Shown here piece by piece: positions 25,506-34,440 of a stretch of DNA of 64,000 nt. Under the pieces are notes generated by a model, which was given only the letters and a program-made list of their open reading frames with translations, was not told the DNA's origin and did not search any database. Source of the stretch: CBDDDW01 sp965226805 (lineage in GTDB: Bacteria; Chloroflexota; Dehalococcoidia; Lucifugimonadales; JAGWBF01); the NCBI GenBank assembly GCA_965226805.1, contig CBDDDW010000024.1, forward strand, positions 1-64,000. Reading direction: 5' to 3'. The position numbers and the translations under genes were made by a program. The stretch's first letter is position 1, and every line of letters begins with the position of its first letter.

Positions 25506-26904
25506 ATGGGCTTGACCATGTTCGAGAAGATCTGGGACTCCCATGTCGTATATGAGGAGCCGGGCCAACCCACCGTTCTTTATATTGACCTCCACCTGGT
25601 CCACGAAGTTACCTCGCCTCAGGCGTTCGACGGTCTACGGCTGGCGGGCCGCAAGGTGAGGCGCACCAACCTGACCGTTGCCACCGCTGACCACAATGTT
25701 CCTACCTGGGACCGCTCGCTCCCTGTGATTGACGATATATCGCGAAACCAACTCGATGCACTGTCCCGCAACTGCTCCGAGTTCGGGATACCACTGTACG
25801 ACATGCACAGCCCCCGCCAGGGAATCGTGCACATCATCGGGCCCGAACAGGGCTACACCCAGCCCGGCAAGACTATCGTGTGCGGAGACAGCCACACCGC
25901 CACCCACGGTGCCGTCGGCGCCTTTGCCCTTGGCATAGGCACCTCAGAGCTGGAGCACGTCCTGGCTACCCAGACTTTGCGCCAGTTTAAGCCCAAGACG
26001 ATGGAGGTCCGGGTAGTCGGGCGGCTGCCAATGGGTGTTACCGCCAAGGATCTAATCATGGGTACCATAGGGCAGATCGGAATCAACGGTGGCATCGGCC
26101 ATGTCATCGAATACTCGGGAGAGGCGGTTCGCTCCCTCTCCATGGAAGGCCGGATGACTGTATGCAACATGAGCATCGAAGGGGGCGCCAGGGCGGGTAT
26201 GATCGCTCCGGACGACGTCACCTTTGACTACATGCGCGGCCGCCCCGAGGTACCCCAGGGCAAAGAGTTCGACTCCGCCGTGGAGCGCTGGCGGACCCTC
26301 CCCACGGACCCTGGGGCGACTTTCGACAAAGTGGTGGAGATCGATTCAGCCTCTCTTGAGCCATTCGTGACCTGGGGCACGAATCCGGGAATGGTGGTGC
26401 CGGTAACCGGCCGCGTACCGGACCCGGCCTCCCTTGGCGATCCCGTCGCCCGGCAGGCGGCGGAGGGTGCACTGACCTACATGGGGCTGGAGCCCAATAC
26501 CCCCATCCAGGAAATCAAGGTCGATCGTGTGTTTATCGGCTCGTGCACCAATGCACGGATCGAGGACCTGCGCAATGCCGCCGACGTAGCTAAGGGCTGC
26601 AAGGTCCTCCCCGAAGTCTATGCCATGGTTGTCCCGGGGTCCGCGGACGTGAAGAAGCAGGCCGAGGCCGAAGGCCTGGACGGTATTTTCAAGGACGCAG
26701 GGTTCGACTGGCGGGAGGCGGGCTGCTCCATGTGCCTGGGCATGAACCCCGACATACTGCAGCCTGGAGAGCGATGCGCCTCCACCTCCAACCGCAACTT
26801 CCAGGGCCGCCAGGGCCAAAGGTGGCCGCACCCACCTGGTCAGCCCTCAGATGGCCGCCGCCGCCGCCATAGCCGGCCACTTCGTCGACATACGGGAGTG
26901 GTAG
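25506..26904 (+). pseudogene. leuC: 3-isopropylmalate dehydratase large subunit, frameshifted near the end
   Basis: From ATG 25506 the aconitase-family large subunit reads through all key regions: VYIDLHLVHEVTSPQAF-like start, VCGDSHTATHGAVGA, the [4Fe-4S] cysteines in GSCTNARIEDLR and CSMCLGMNPD. One extra C around 26817-26818 then shifts the frame. In the corrected frame the end reads GGRTHLVSPQMAAAAAIAGHFVDIREW and stops at 26904, giving the expected length of about 465. As sequenced, the ORF runs to 26939 with a wrong 43-residue tail. The catalytic core is unaffected, so partial function is possible. Confidence 0.85.
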
Positions 26905-26924
26905 GGGGAAGGGGTACGGCGCCC

Positions 26925-27005
26925 TTACGCTCATTCTGAGCTTGTAGAAGCATGTTCATCCTGGGTTACGCGGAAAACCGCTCATCCTGAGCTTGTCGAA
27001 GGATG
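26925..27005 (+). repeat. Dispersed repeat B (TCATCCTGAG type) between leuC and leuD
   Basis: Two units related to TCATCCTGAGCTTGTCGAA (about 26933 and 26983) separated by an imperfect third. The same family occurs at 31416-31655, 38335-38432 and 49770-50020. Confidence 0.7.
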
Positions 27006-27032
27006 CCGAGCTAGCGAAAGGGAGAAAACACG

Positions 27033-27626
27033 ATGGAACCCTTCACCACACTGACAGGAATAGTCGTGCCGCTGGACCGGGTTAACGTCGATACCGACCA
27101 GGTCATTCCCGCAGTATATCTGAAGCGGATTGAGCGGACCGGATACGGCGAGTTCTTGTTCGCCGCCCACCGCTATAATCCAGACGGCAGCCCCAATCCT
27201 GACTTCGTACTCAATTTCCCGGCCTACAAGAATGCCTCCATACTCATATCCGGACACAACTTCGGCTGCGGCTCCTCCCGTGAACACGCGCCCTGGGCCC
27301 TGCTCGACTTCGGCTTCCGCTGCGTCATCGCCCCCAGTTTCGCCGACATGTTCTACAACAACTGCTTCCAGAATGGCATCCTCCCGGTGATCCTGGCGGA
27401 AGAGACAGTGAGGGCATTTATGGACCGAGCCCTGGCCAAACCGGGGTCGCGCCTGAAGATCGACCTGGAAGCTCGGCAGGTGGCGGACGAGGATGAAGAG
27501 TTGGTGGCCGGCTTCGAAGTGGACCCTTTCCGGCGGCATTGCCTGCTAAACGGCCTGGACGATATCGCCCTGACCCTGGAACACGAGGATAAGATCACTG
27601 CCTACGAGGTTAAGAGCGGGTTATAG
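27033..27626 (+). CDS. leuD: 3-isopropylmalate dehydratase small subunit
   Basis: 197 residues, the swivel domain partner of LeuC in isomerising 2- to 3-isopropylmalate. The signature GHNFGCGSSREHAPWAL, the N-terminal LDRVNVDTDQVIPA and the loop F-A-D-M-F-Y-N-N-C are present. The length is typical for the bacterial LeuD1 type. It is intact, unlike leuA and leuC. It is the last gene of the T-box-controlled run and converges on the minus-strand metallo-beta-lactamase gene 24 bases away. Confidence 0.93.
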   Translation: MEPFTTLTGIVVPLDRVNVDTDQVIPAVYLKRIERTGYGEFLFAAHRYNPDGSPNPDFVLNFPAYKNASILISGHNFGCGSSREHAPWALLDFGFRCVIAPSFADMFYNNCFQNGILPVILAEETVRAFMDRALAKPGSRLKIDLEARQVADEDEELVAGFEVDPFRRHCLLNGLDDIALTLEHEDKITAYEVKSGL

Positions 27627-27650
27627 CTGGGAAAGCAAGTCCGCAGAGCC

Positions 27651-28389
27651 TCAGGGTAAGTGGGTGTAGGGCAGTTTTCGCACCAGTTTCCACCATGGCG
27701 CGGCCCAGAAGTAGTTCTCCAGCATCTCGGACACCTTCGCCGGCGCGCCCCCTACCAGCGGTCGCCCGTGGCCGACGCAGGCTACGTCGAACTCCAGCTC
27801 GGAGAGACGCTCGAGGGATTCCCTGTATGACTTCGTGTCGAACCCCGGAAATGGTATTGGCCTGGTAAACCTTTTGCCGTCGCTGATAAGGATGTCCCCG
27901 GTAAACAGTACACCTTGTTCCTCCAGGTGGAGGCAGATGCTCCCCGGTGTGTGGCCGGGAGTGTGGAGCACCCTGAGCCCGCCCATAACGGGAATATTGT
28001 AGCCATCGGCCACGATCTCATCGGCGAAGATCTTCCTCACGAACGGGACCTTCCCGGGCAATGAAACAAGCTGACCTGGATAGGATAGCCAGGGAGGGGA
28101 GGGGCTCTCCCACTTTACGTCTCCCGAATGTACCAGCACCCTCATGTTGGCGTGTTTAAGCAGGGCCGGGATAGTTCCAGTATGGTCCGGGTGCGCGTGA
28201 GTGAGGACTATGAGCCGCAGCTCAGAGGGGTCTCTCCCGATTCCTTCGATATACCGCAGAATCCTGCCGGCGTTCCCGGGCAACGCCCCATCCACCAGGG
28301 CCAGCCCATCATCATCCTCCAGGACGTAGACGTTGCCACCCCAGGTGCCGTCTACCTTTGTGAACGCGGGGGACTACCTCCAACCTCAC
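27651..28389 (-). pseudogene. Metallo-beta-lactamase-fold hydrolase with one N-terminal frameshift
   Basis: The catalytic part reads LTHAHPDHTGTIPALL (H-x-H-x-D-H), HTPGHTPGSICLHL, LFTGDIL and CVGHGRPL, giving the full set of zinc ligands of a glyoxalase II-like hydrolase. GTG 28389 overlaps the moaC stop as GTGA and starts RLEVVPRVHK. An extra base in the TTT run 28357-28359 (plus strand) then shifts the frame, and the protein continues VDGTWGGNVYVLEDDDGLALVDG. Without the shift it would be about 245 residues. The annotated 214-residue version from an internal GTG at 28295 lacks the first strands. Substrate unknown. Confidence 0.75.
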
Positions 28390-28895
28390 CCCTCCAGGAT
28401 TACGTCGCCGCTCTTACCACCCAGTTTCTTCACGAGCCTGATATCCTGGATGCGCATGCCTTTATCTGAGGACTTGCACATGTCGTATAACGTCAGGGCC
28501 GCTATGGACACCGCGGTAAGCGCCTCCATTTCCACCCCGGTCCTGGCCTCCGTCTTTGCGGTGGCGACGATATGGATACCACCGCGCTCGTCATCCACCT
28601 CGAAATCGACGGCCACATAGTTAAGGGGAATAGGGTGACACAGTGGAATGAGCTGAGCCGTGGCCTTCCCTCCCATGATTCCCGCCAGCCTGGCTGTGCC
28701 AAGCACGTCCCCCTTCTTTACCTGCCCGTCCTTTACCAAGCGCAACGTCTCCGGCCGCATTCCCACAAAGCCCCGGGCGACAGCCTCCCGCTCCGTTTCA
28801 GCTTTCCAGCCCACATCCACCATCCTCGCCCGTCCCTGTTCGTCGAGGTGCGTGAGATCAGCTGCGGGGGAATTGCCTTCCGAGTCGCTTTCCAT
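28386..28895 (-). CDS. moaC: Cyclic pyranopterin monophosphate synthase
   Basis: 169 residues. With MoaA it makes cyclic pyranopterin monophosphate, the first molybdenum cofactor intermediate. Conserved segments are MVDVGWKAETEREAVARG, AGIMGGKATAQLIPLCHP, VEMEALTAVSIAALTLYDMC and DIRLVKKLGGKSG. The N-terminus has a 10-15 residue acidic extension. The stop overlaps the start of the downstream hydrolase gene (GTGA). moaA lies 640 bases upstream on the same strand, with rnhA between. Confidence 0.94.
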   Translation of the reverse strand: MESDSEGNSPAADLTHLDEQGRARMVDVGWKAETEREAVARGFVGMRPETLRLVKDGQVKKGDVLGTARLAGIMGGKATAQLIPLCHPIPLNYVAVDFEVDDERGGIHIVATAKTEARTGVEMEALTAVSIAALTLYDMCKSSDKGMRIQDIRLVKKLGGKSGDVILEG

Positions 28896-28989
28896 GAGCC
28901 ACTCTACCCTACCCTACGTTGGACGAGATTCGAGCCGACCCGACCTCACCTGGCCGGTCCGGTAGACACACCATCGGAAAAGGCAGCGG

Positions 28990-29478
28990 CTATAGCGGTG
29001 CCTGAAAAGCCTCGTAACCCGTGTCTACCGGCAAATTCTTTGCATGGGCCGCTTCAGAGGCCAGCTGGTCGCAACGCTCGTTCTCTACGTTCCCGCTGTG
29101 GCCGCGAACCCACTTGAACTTCACATCGTGGCTATCACAAAGATTCAGCAGCCTGTTCCACAAATCTGCATTAAGCGCTTTTCCACGGGTGGTCAGCCTC
29201 CAGCCCTGTTCCCGCCACTTCCGGGCCCAGCCCTTTTCGATGGGGTCGACGATATATTTGGAATCGCTATAAAGGGTCACCTGACATCGCTGCTTTAGAG
29301 CCTCCAGGCCCACAATGGCAGCCAGAATCTCCATGCGGTTATTTGTGGTCTTGCCGTATCCACCCGATAGCTCTTTCCGGTCCTCGCCGCGCAAGAGGAC
29401 AACACCATAACCCCCAGGGCCAGGATTGCGAATGCAAGCCCCGTCGGTGTAAATTATCACGTCCTTAAGCTCGCTCAC
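28990..29478 (-). CDS. rnhA: Ribonuclease HI
   Basis: 162 residues. It cleaves RNA in RNA-DNA hybrids. The D-E-D-D metal ligands are visible: YTDGACIRNPGPGGYG, NNRMEILAAI, LYSDSKYIVD and the C-terminal ENERCDQLA, with the W-V-R-G-H-S-G-N-V-E-N-E signature. The length is standard (about 155). It sits in a minus-strand run rdgB-moaA-rnhA-moaC. Confidence 0.95.
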   Translation of the reverse strand: MSELKDVIIYTDGACIRNPGPGGYGVVLLRGEDRKELSGGYGKTTNNRMEILAAIVGLEALKQRCQVTLYSDSKYIVDPIEKGWARKWREQGWRLTTRGKALNADLWNRLLNLCDSHDVKFKWVRGHSGNVENERCDQLASEAAHAKNLPVDTGYEAFQAPL

Positions 29479-29530
29479 GCCCTCGTCCTGTCCTCCACAC
29501 CACGTCCGGGGTCGCGCGGCCCCGGTTGCA

Positions 29531-30577
29531 CTAGCCGCCGATCTGGTACATCTCGACCTTTTTCGGCTGATTGTCCAGAGCGGTGAAGCTGGTTCTCATC
29601 TCCGAATATCTATCTTCTCTGCGGCTCCAGACACCCGCCAGCAGATCCCTAAGATCATCGTCAGTGGCCCCGCTTCTCATCGGGCCTCTGAAATCGGTCC
29701 CTTGACTCGCGAAAAGGCACGTGTACAGCCTGCCATCGGTGGAGAGTCGCGCCCGGGTGCAATCACCGCAAAAAGGCTTGGTCACCGATGCGATTATCCC
29801 GATCTCTCCGCCGCCGTCCCGGTACCTGTAGCGTAGGGCCACTTCCCCCTTGTAGTTCGACTCCACGGGCTCAAGGGGCATCTCGGCGTTAATCATCTCG
29901 GCAATTTCGTCCGCCGAGACCACGTGGTCCAGCTTCCACCCATTGAGATTCCCTACGTCCATGTACTCGATAAACCGGACGATGTGCCCGGTCCCCTTGA
30001 AACGCCGGGCGAGCTCGACCACCGAGTGATCATTCACCCCCCTTTGAACAACGGAGTTTATCTTTATAGGGCTGAAGCCGACCTCTTCGGCTCTACGAAT
30101 CCCCTCCAGCACCCTTTCGGTGCCGTATCCCCGGCCATTCATGGCCTTGAACACCTCATCGTTCAGGGAATCCAGACTAACCGTGAGCCTCCCCAACCCG
30201 GCATCCCTGAGCACCTGCGCCTTTTGGGCCAGGAGGTATCCGTTGGTGGTCAGGGTCAGGTCCTCTATTCCATGGATGGCGGAGAGGCGGGCAACCAATT
30301 TCTCCAGTCCGTTCCTTACCAACGGCTCGCCGCCTGTAAGCCGTATTTTCTTAACGCCAAGCTCCACGAAAATGCCGGCTAGGCGGGCGATTTCCTCGAA
30401 TGTCAAGAGCTCCGACTTGGGGAGGAACTCGTAACGCCCGCCGTATATCTCGGCCGGCATGCAATAGGGACATCTAAAGTTGCACTTGTCGGTGACCGAA
30501 ACCCTCAAGTCCCGGACCGGCCTTCCAAACTTGTCCTTTAGTTTAGCGCCCTGGTGCTCCACGAATCTCCTCACCAT
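29531..30577 (-). CDS. moaA: GTP 3',8-cyclase
   Basis: 348 residues. This radical SAM enzyme converts GTP to 3',8-cyclo-GTP, the first step of molybdenum cofactor synthesis. The N-terminal cluster is C-x3-C-x2-C at residues 32, 36 and 39 (CNFRCPYC); the C-terminal second [4Fe-4S] ligands are in FCGDCTRARLS...YTCLFA. The essential C-terminal Gly-Gly is present (MYQIGG). TGGEP for SAM binding is clear. ATG 30577 is not preceded by a strong ribosome-binding site. It acts with MoaC, encoded in the same run. Confidence 0.95.
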   Translation of the reverse strand: MVRRFVEHQGAKLKDKFGRPVRDLRVSVTDKCNFRCPYCMPAEIYGGRYEFLPKSELLTFEEIARLAGIFVELGVKKIRLTGGEPLVRNGLEKLVARLSAIHGIEDLTLTTNGYLLAQKAQVLRDAGLGRLTVSLDSLNDEVFKAMNGRGYGTERVLEGIRRAEEVGFSPIKINSVVQRGVNDHSVVELARRFKGTGHIVRFIEYMDVGNLNGWKLDHVVSADEIAEMINAEMPLEPVESNYKGEVALRYRYRDGGGEIGIIASVTKPFCGDCTRARLSTDGRLYTCLFASQGTDFRGPMRSGATDDDLRDLLAGVWSRREDRYSEMRTSFTALDNQPKKVEMYQIGG

Positions 30578-30728
30578 CGGCCCAGCGGGCCATTTGGCCG
30601 CTTAGGAAGCTCCAGTACCCTCTCCGAACCACCACCTGACTAGCCTCGGGACTGCTCTTCACGCCCGGAAGAATCCTGAGATAGCCTGACAAAATAACTA
30701 TATCACGAGGGAAAGGGAAAAGCTCATT

Positions 30729-31349
30729 TTACCCGCACTCGGCTTCGGCCGCCAGCAGAGAGGTCAGAAGGACAATCGCCTTCCGCGCGGCCTGGCCTCT
30801 GTGGCTCAAAACGTTTTTCTCCTCCATGGATAGCTCCGCCGTGGTCCTGCCCAGCTGTGGAAGGTAAAATACCGGATCGTACCCGAAGCCGTTGGCCCCT
30901 TTCGGCTCGTACTGGATGATTCCCTCCACCTCCCCGGTTACCGTCTCCACCCGTCCAGAGGTCCAAGCTACGGCTATAACGCACCGGAATCGACCGCCCC
31001 TGTCCTGCCAGGGAACCTGTCTCAGGTTCGCTAATAGAAGCTCCACGCGGTCACCGTCGGAAATTCCCGGTCCACCGTATCTAGCCGAAACGACGCCCGG
31101 CTCGCCGCCCAGGGCATCCACTTCCAACCCAGAGTCATCGGCCAGTGTGAGCAGGCCACTTAACCCGGCGTAGACCTCGGCCTTCAGTCTGGCATTCTCC
31201 TCGAAGGAGGTCCCGGTTTCTTCCACCTCTTCACTTATGCCAAGCTGGTCAAGCGAGGTGATCTCGAAGGGGATACCCCGGAGGAGCTGCTCGAACTCCC
31301 GCACCTTCCCCGAATTTGTCGTAGCTAATAGCAGCTTGCGTCGAGCCAT
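30729..31349 (-). CDS. rdgB: XTP/dITP diphosphatase (non-canonical purine NTP pyrophosphatase)
   Basis: 206 residues of the HAM1/RdgB family, which hydrolyses dITP/XTP to keep them out of nucleic acids. LLATTNSGKVREFEQLL at the N-terminus, ADDSGLEVDALGG (catalytic acidic residues), GVVSARYGG and GFGYDPVFYLP are visible, and LSMEEKNVLSHRGQAARK near the end. The length is normal. It is the first gene of the minus-strand run upstream of moaA. Confidence 0.94.
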   Translation of the reverse strand: MARRKLLLATTNSGKVREFEQLLRGIPFEITSLDQLGISEEVEETGTSFEENARLKAEVYAGLSGLLTLADDSGLEVDALGGEPGVVSARYGGPGISDGDRVELLLANLRQVPWQDRGGRFRCVIAVAWTSGRVETVTGEVEGIIQYEPKGANGFGYDPVFYLPQLGRTTAELSMEEKNVLSHRGQAARKAIVLLTSLLAAEAECG

Positions 31350-31692
31350 TTACTCCGCGCATCTGGTCTGGCGTTCTTGACACGCACTAGTACATAGTCA
31401 ATAACATTTTGGCAGCGTGTCATTCTGAGGGAGCCGAGCGACCGAAGAATCTGGGGAGGGGTACCCATGGCCACCCTAGATCTTTTCGCTTCGCTCAGAA
31501 TCTATCATGCTGGTTGTGACCAGCACCACGAAGGATGAAAATGCCGACACCTTTGTCACCCTGAAGCGGAGCGAAGGGTCTGGAGGTGGGGGGGGGGGTC
31601 TCACCATCCCCAACCAGATTCTTCGCCTGCCGCTCAGAATGACACTTTCGTAGCAATGACATTTATGTCAGTTTAGGTTGACTGGGTACTAG
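31350..31692. other. Intergenic region of dispersed repeat B
   Basis: About 340 bases with no gene. Most of it (31416-31655) is repeat B: TCATTCTGAG, GAAGAATCTGGGG, CTTCGCTTCGCTCAGAATC, CACCCTGAAGCGGAGCGAAG, and CAGATTCTTCG...CTCAGAATGACA at the far end. An 11-G homopolymer lies at 31588-31598. Confidence 0.6.
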
Positions 31693-32727
31693 CTAGGCCC
31701 GAGCCAGATCCTTCTTCATCTCCCGCTTATAAATACCCTGTCGCGCGGCGCTGGTAACGAAGGCCCGTTGATAGAAAGCTCGCTGAGCCGCGGGCACATT
31801 GGCGGCCTCGCCTATCCACGCTTGAAGGGGAGCCGCCTGGAGGCCGCGGCCATAGGAAAAGCTCAGCTGCCATGGAGCACTCTCGCCGGCCTCCAGATTG
31901 ATGGCGTTTAGGTTTATGGTAGCTTCTTCGTCACTCTGCCCACCCGACAGAAACACAACGCCCGGCACGGCTGCCGGTACTGTCCTCTTGAAGCAGGCTA
32001 CCGTCTTCTGGGCAACCTCCTCGGGTCCGGCGCGGTTTCCGGCCGATTTGCCGGAAAGCACCATATTGGGCTTCAGCAGACAGCCCTCCAACACCACACC
32101 CTGCCGGCCCATCTCATAGAACACTTCCAGCAGGGCGGATTCGGTGACCTCGAGACAGCGGTCGATGGTGTGGTCGCCGTCCATCAGTACCTCGGGCTCC
32201 ACGATGGGCACAAGTCCGGCCTCCTGGCTCAGCGCCGCGTACCTGGCCAACGCGTGGGCATTGGTCTGAATGCAATACCGGCTCGGGATTTCCGGGCCGA
32301 TGGAAATGACGCCGCGCCACTTGGTGAACCTAGCCCCCAATTCACCGTATTCGTTCAGGCGCTCACGAAGCCCGTCAAGGCCCTCGGTTATGGTCTCACC
32401 GAGCGCGCCCGGCAGGGCTTTGGCACCACTGTCAACCTTGATGCCGGGCATGATGCCCCGGTCTGTGAGCACGTCCACCATACGGGTGCCGTCGGCCCCC
32501 GACTGCCGTATCGTCTCGTCAAACAATATTACTCCGCTGATAAATTCCTCCACACCCTCCGTTCGGAAGAGCATCTCCCTGTAGTCGCGCCGGTTCTGCT
32601 CGGAGGATTCCACGTTGATCGAGTCGAACCGCTTCTTGATGGTCCCGGAGCTCTCATCCGCCGCCAGAATGCCCTTGCCGGGCGAAACAATAGCCCTTGC
32701 GGTGCTGTTTAATTGCTGGATATCCAT
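31693..32727 (-). CDS. Fructose-bisphosphate aldolase, class I
   Basis: 344 residues, the Schiff-base aldolase of the eukaryote-like class I family. It begins with the family-typical GKGILAADESSGTIKKRF, and contains GARFTKWRGVISI, VPIVEPEV, the Schiff-base lysine in EGCLLKPNMV and VVFLSGGQSDEEATINLNAIN. It interconverts fructose-1,6-bisphosphate with triose phosphates in the cytoplasm. GGAGG precedes the ATG. It lies 48 bases downstream of glpX; the two genes form a gluconeogenic pair. Confidence 0.94.
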   Translation of the reverse strand: MDIQQLNSTARAIVSPGKGILAADESSGTIKKRFDSINVESSEQNRRDYREMLFRTEGVEEFISGVILFDETIRQSGADGTRMVDVLTDRGIMPGIKVDSGAKALPGALGETITEGLDGLRERLNEYGELGARFTKWRGVISIGPEIPSRYCIQTNAHALARYAALSQEAGLVPIVEPEVLMDGDHTIDRCLEVTESALLEVFYEMGRQGVVLEGCLLKPNMVLSGKSAGNRAGPEEVAQKTVACFKRTVPAAVPGVVFLSGGQSDEEATINLNAINLEAGESAPWQLSFSYGRGLQAAPLQAWIGEAANVPAAQRAFYQRAFVTSAARQGIYKREMKKDLARA

Positions 32728-32775
32728 TGTCCGCCTCCTCTCTCCATAATCCGACCTGACCAGAGATGCTAGCCG

Positions 32776-33774
32776 CTAGCTATCGCCGACCCCGATCTTG
32801 TCGAGCTGGGTGAAGTCATGAACGGAGTCGATCCAGCGGATGGTGCCGGACCGGGAGCGCATCACCAGTGACTGTGTCTGGGCGCCGCCACCGAAGAACC
32901 GCACCCCCTTCAATAGCTCCCCGCTGCTGGCACCGGTGGCAGCGAAGAACACGTCCTCGCCACCGACGAGGTCTTCGGTCGTGTACACTTTCTCCAGATC
33001 GATCCCAGCTGCCAGGGCCAGTTCCCGGTCCGTGTCATGGCGCGGCCAAGGCTTGCACTGTATCGAGCCGCCGATGCACCTGATAGCCGCCGCCGTGAGG
33101 ACCGCCTCCGGCGTACCTCCAATGCCCATCAGCACGTCTACCCCCGAGTCGCCCATCGCGGCCTGGATGCCCGCGGCCACGTCCCCGTCGGATATGAGCT
33201 TGACCCGTGCCCCGGCACCTCGGACATCCTTGAGCAGCTGATCGTGACGAGGCCGATCGAGCACTACCACCGTCAATTCTGGTACTACCCGTCCCAGAGC
33301 CCGCGCGATGTTCTGCAGGTTCACAGCAACCGGTGCGTCAATGTCGATCACGTCCTTGGCACCGCGTCCGACGGCTATCTTATTCATGTATACAAGCTCA
33401 CGGGGGCAGTTCATGGTGTTTCTGCCGGAGAGAGCCACAGCGGCAATGGCGCCGGGGAGCCCCTTGGAGAGAAGTGTGGTGCCGTCGATGGGGTCCACGG
33501 CGACGTCCACCTTAGGCTCGGAGCCATCGCCGATTTGCTCGCCTATGAATAGCATAGGCGCCTCGTCCTTCTCACCTTCGCCTATGACAACGATCCCGTC
33601 CATCGCGACACTGCCCAGGTTGACGCGCATAGCGTCCACCGCGGCCTGATCCACCAGCTCCTTGTCGCCCAAACCCATGTAGCGAGCGGCTGACATGGCT
33701 GCAGCTTCGGTCACCCGCACCAGCTCCATGGCAATGTTTCTCTCGATGGACACACGGGCTGGATTCGTCACCAT
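32776..33774 (-). CDS. glpX: Fructose-1,6-bisphosphatase class II
   Basis: 332 residues of the GlpX family. The metal and substrate sites are GEGEKDEAPMLFIGE and VDPIDGTTLLSKG, with a later GGTPEAVLTAAAIRC region. It dephosphorylates fructose-1,6-bisphosphate in gluconeogenesis; some members also act on sedoheptulose-1,7-bisphosphate. The start ATG has GGAGAGGG upstream. Next to the aldolase gene on the same strand. Confidence 0.93.
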   Translation of the reverse strand: MVTNPARVSIERNIAMELVRVTEAAAMSAARYMGLGDKELVDQAAVDAMRVNLGSVAMDGIVVIGEGEKDEAPMLFIGEQIGDGSEPKVDVAVDPIDGTTLLSKGLPGAIAAVALSGRNTMNCPRELVYMNKIAVGRGAKDVIDIDAPVAVNLQNIARALGRVVPELTVVVLDRPRHDQLLKDVRGAGARVKLISDGDVAAGIQAAMGDSGVDVLMGIGGTPEAVLTAAAIRCIGGSIQCKPWPRHDTDRELALAAGIDLEKVYTTEDLVGGEDVFFAATGASSGELLKGVRFFGGGAQTQSLVMRSRSGTIRWIDSVHDFTQLDKIGVGDS

Positions 33775-33929
33775 CTCAACCCTCTCCTATTGTGATTTCC
33801 ACCACGCGCCGCTGGTTAGGATCCGGGCCGCCCACGCCCCGTTTCCTGACGGAAGCCGGAACCGGGCTGGAAAACAGCCTGGGCACATCCAAAGGTGCCG
33901 CTGGGTAGTTCTCCGGAATTGCCCTTGAG

Positions 33930-34157
33930 CTAGAAGGCGACTCTCTTGCCCTGTAGAGTCTCTCTGAGCTCTTCGAACTCTTTTCTGCTGATCTCGCCGC
34001 GGGCTAGGCGCTCGCTGGCGATGTCTATCGCGCTGTTCGAATCCTGCCCTGCTCCGCCGGTGGGGGCGTTGATCCTCTTGATGCTCCAAGCCACTATCCC
34101 CCAGGCAACGGCCCAGAACATGAGGCAACACACCGTCCAAAAGACTATCCACCACAT
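33930..34157 (-). CDS. Small membrane protein with C-terminal SHOCT domain
   Basis: 75 residues. An N-terminal tryptophan-rich transmembrane helix (about residues 3-25, WWIVFWTVCCLMFWAVAWGI) is followed by a polar linker and a C-terminal SHOCT motif (ERLARGEISRKEFEELRETL). Such short proteins often regulate oligomerisation or membrane processes, but this one has no known role. Confidence 0.75.
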   Translation of the reverse strand: MWWIVFWTVCCLMFWAVAWGIVAWSIKRINAPTGGAGQDSNSAIDIASERLARGEISRKEFEELRETLQGKRVAF

Positions 34158-34440
34158 CTTTCTTCTCCTGAATCACCTGCTCGCGGAGTGAACGTCGCCA
34201 AAGGAAAACTCCTGGGGATGGTCAGCCTCAGTCTAGCAAAGGACGGGACGGACTGTCAACGATGTGTGATGGGGTCGCGAGGTCACGAACTGCATCGTTT
34301 CCTGAATCATCAGACCGCGCGCTGCACGATAGCGTACATGCATGCGTCCAAGTCGCCGGAATTCGCATTCAGCCTCAGCGGACTTCGGAGGGAACTGCCC
34401 CGGGCTGAACAACTGAAGGGGTCACGCCCGGGCGTTCCGC
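34158..34440. other. Intergenic region between the SHOCT gene and the mutase gene
   Basis: 283 bases with no gene, RNA or repeat that I can support. Confidence 0.4.

Noticed and set aside
31588..31598. G11 run as a phase-variation tract
   Set aside because: It lies in an intergenic repeat cluster, not in a gene or near a promoter, so a switch is unlikely; read error is a simpler concern.
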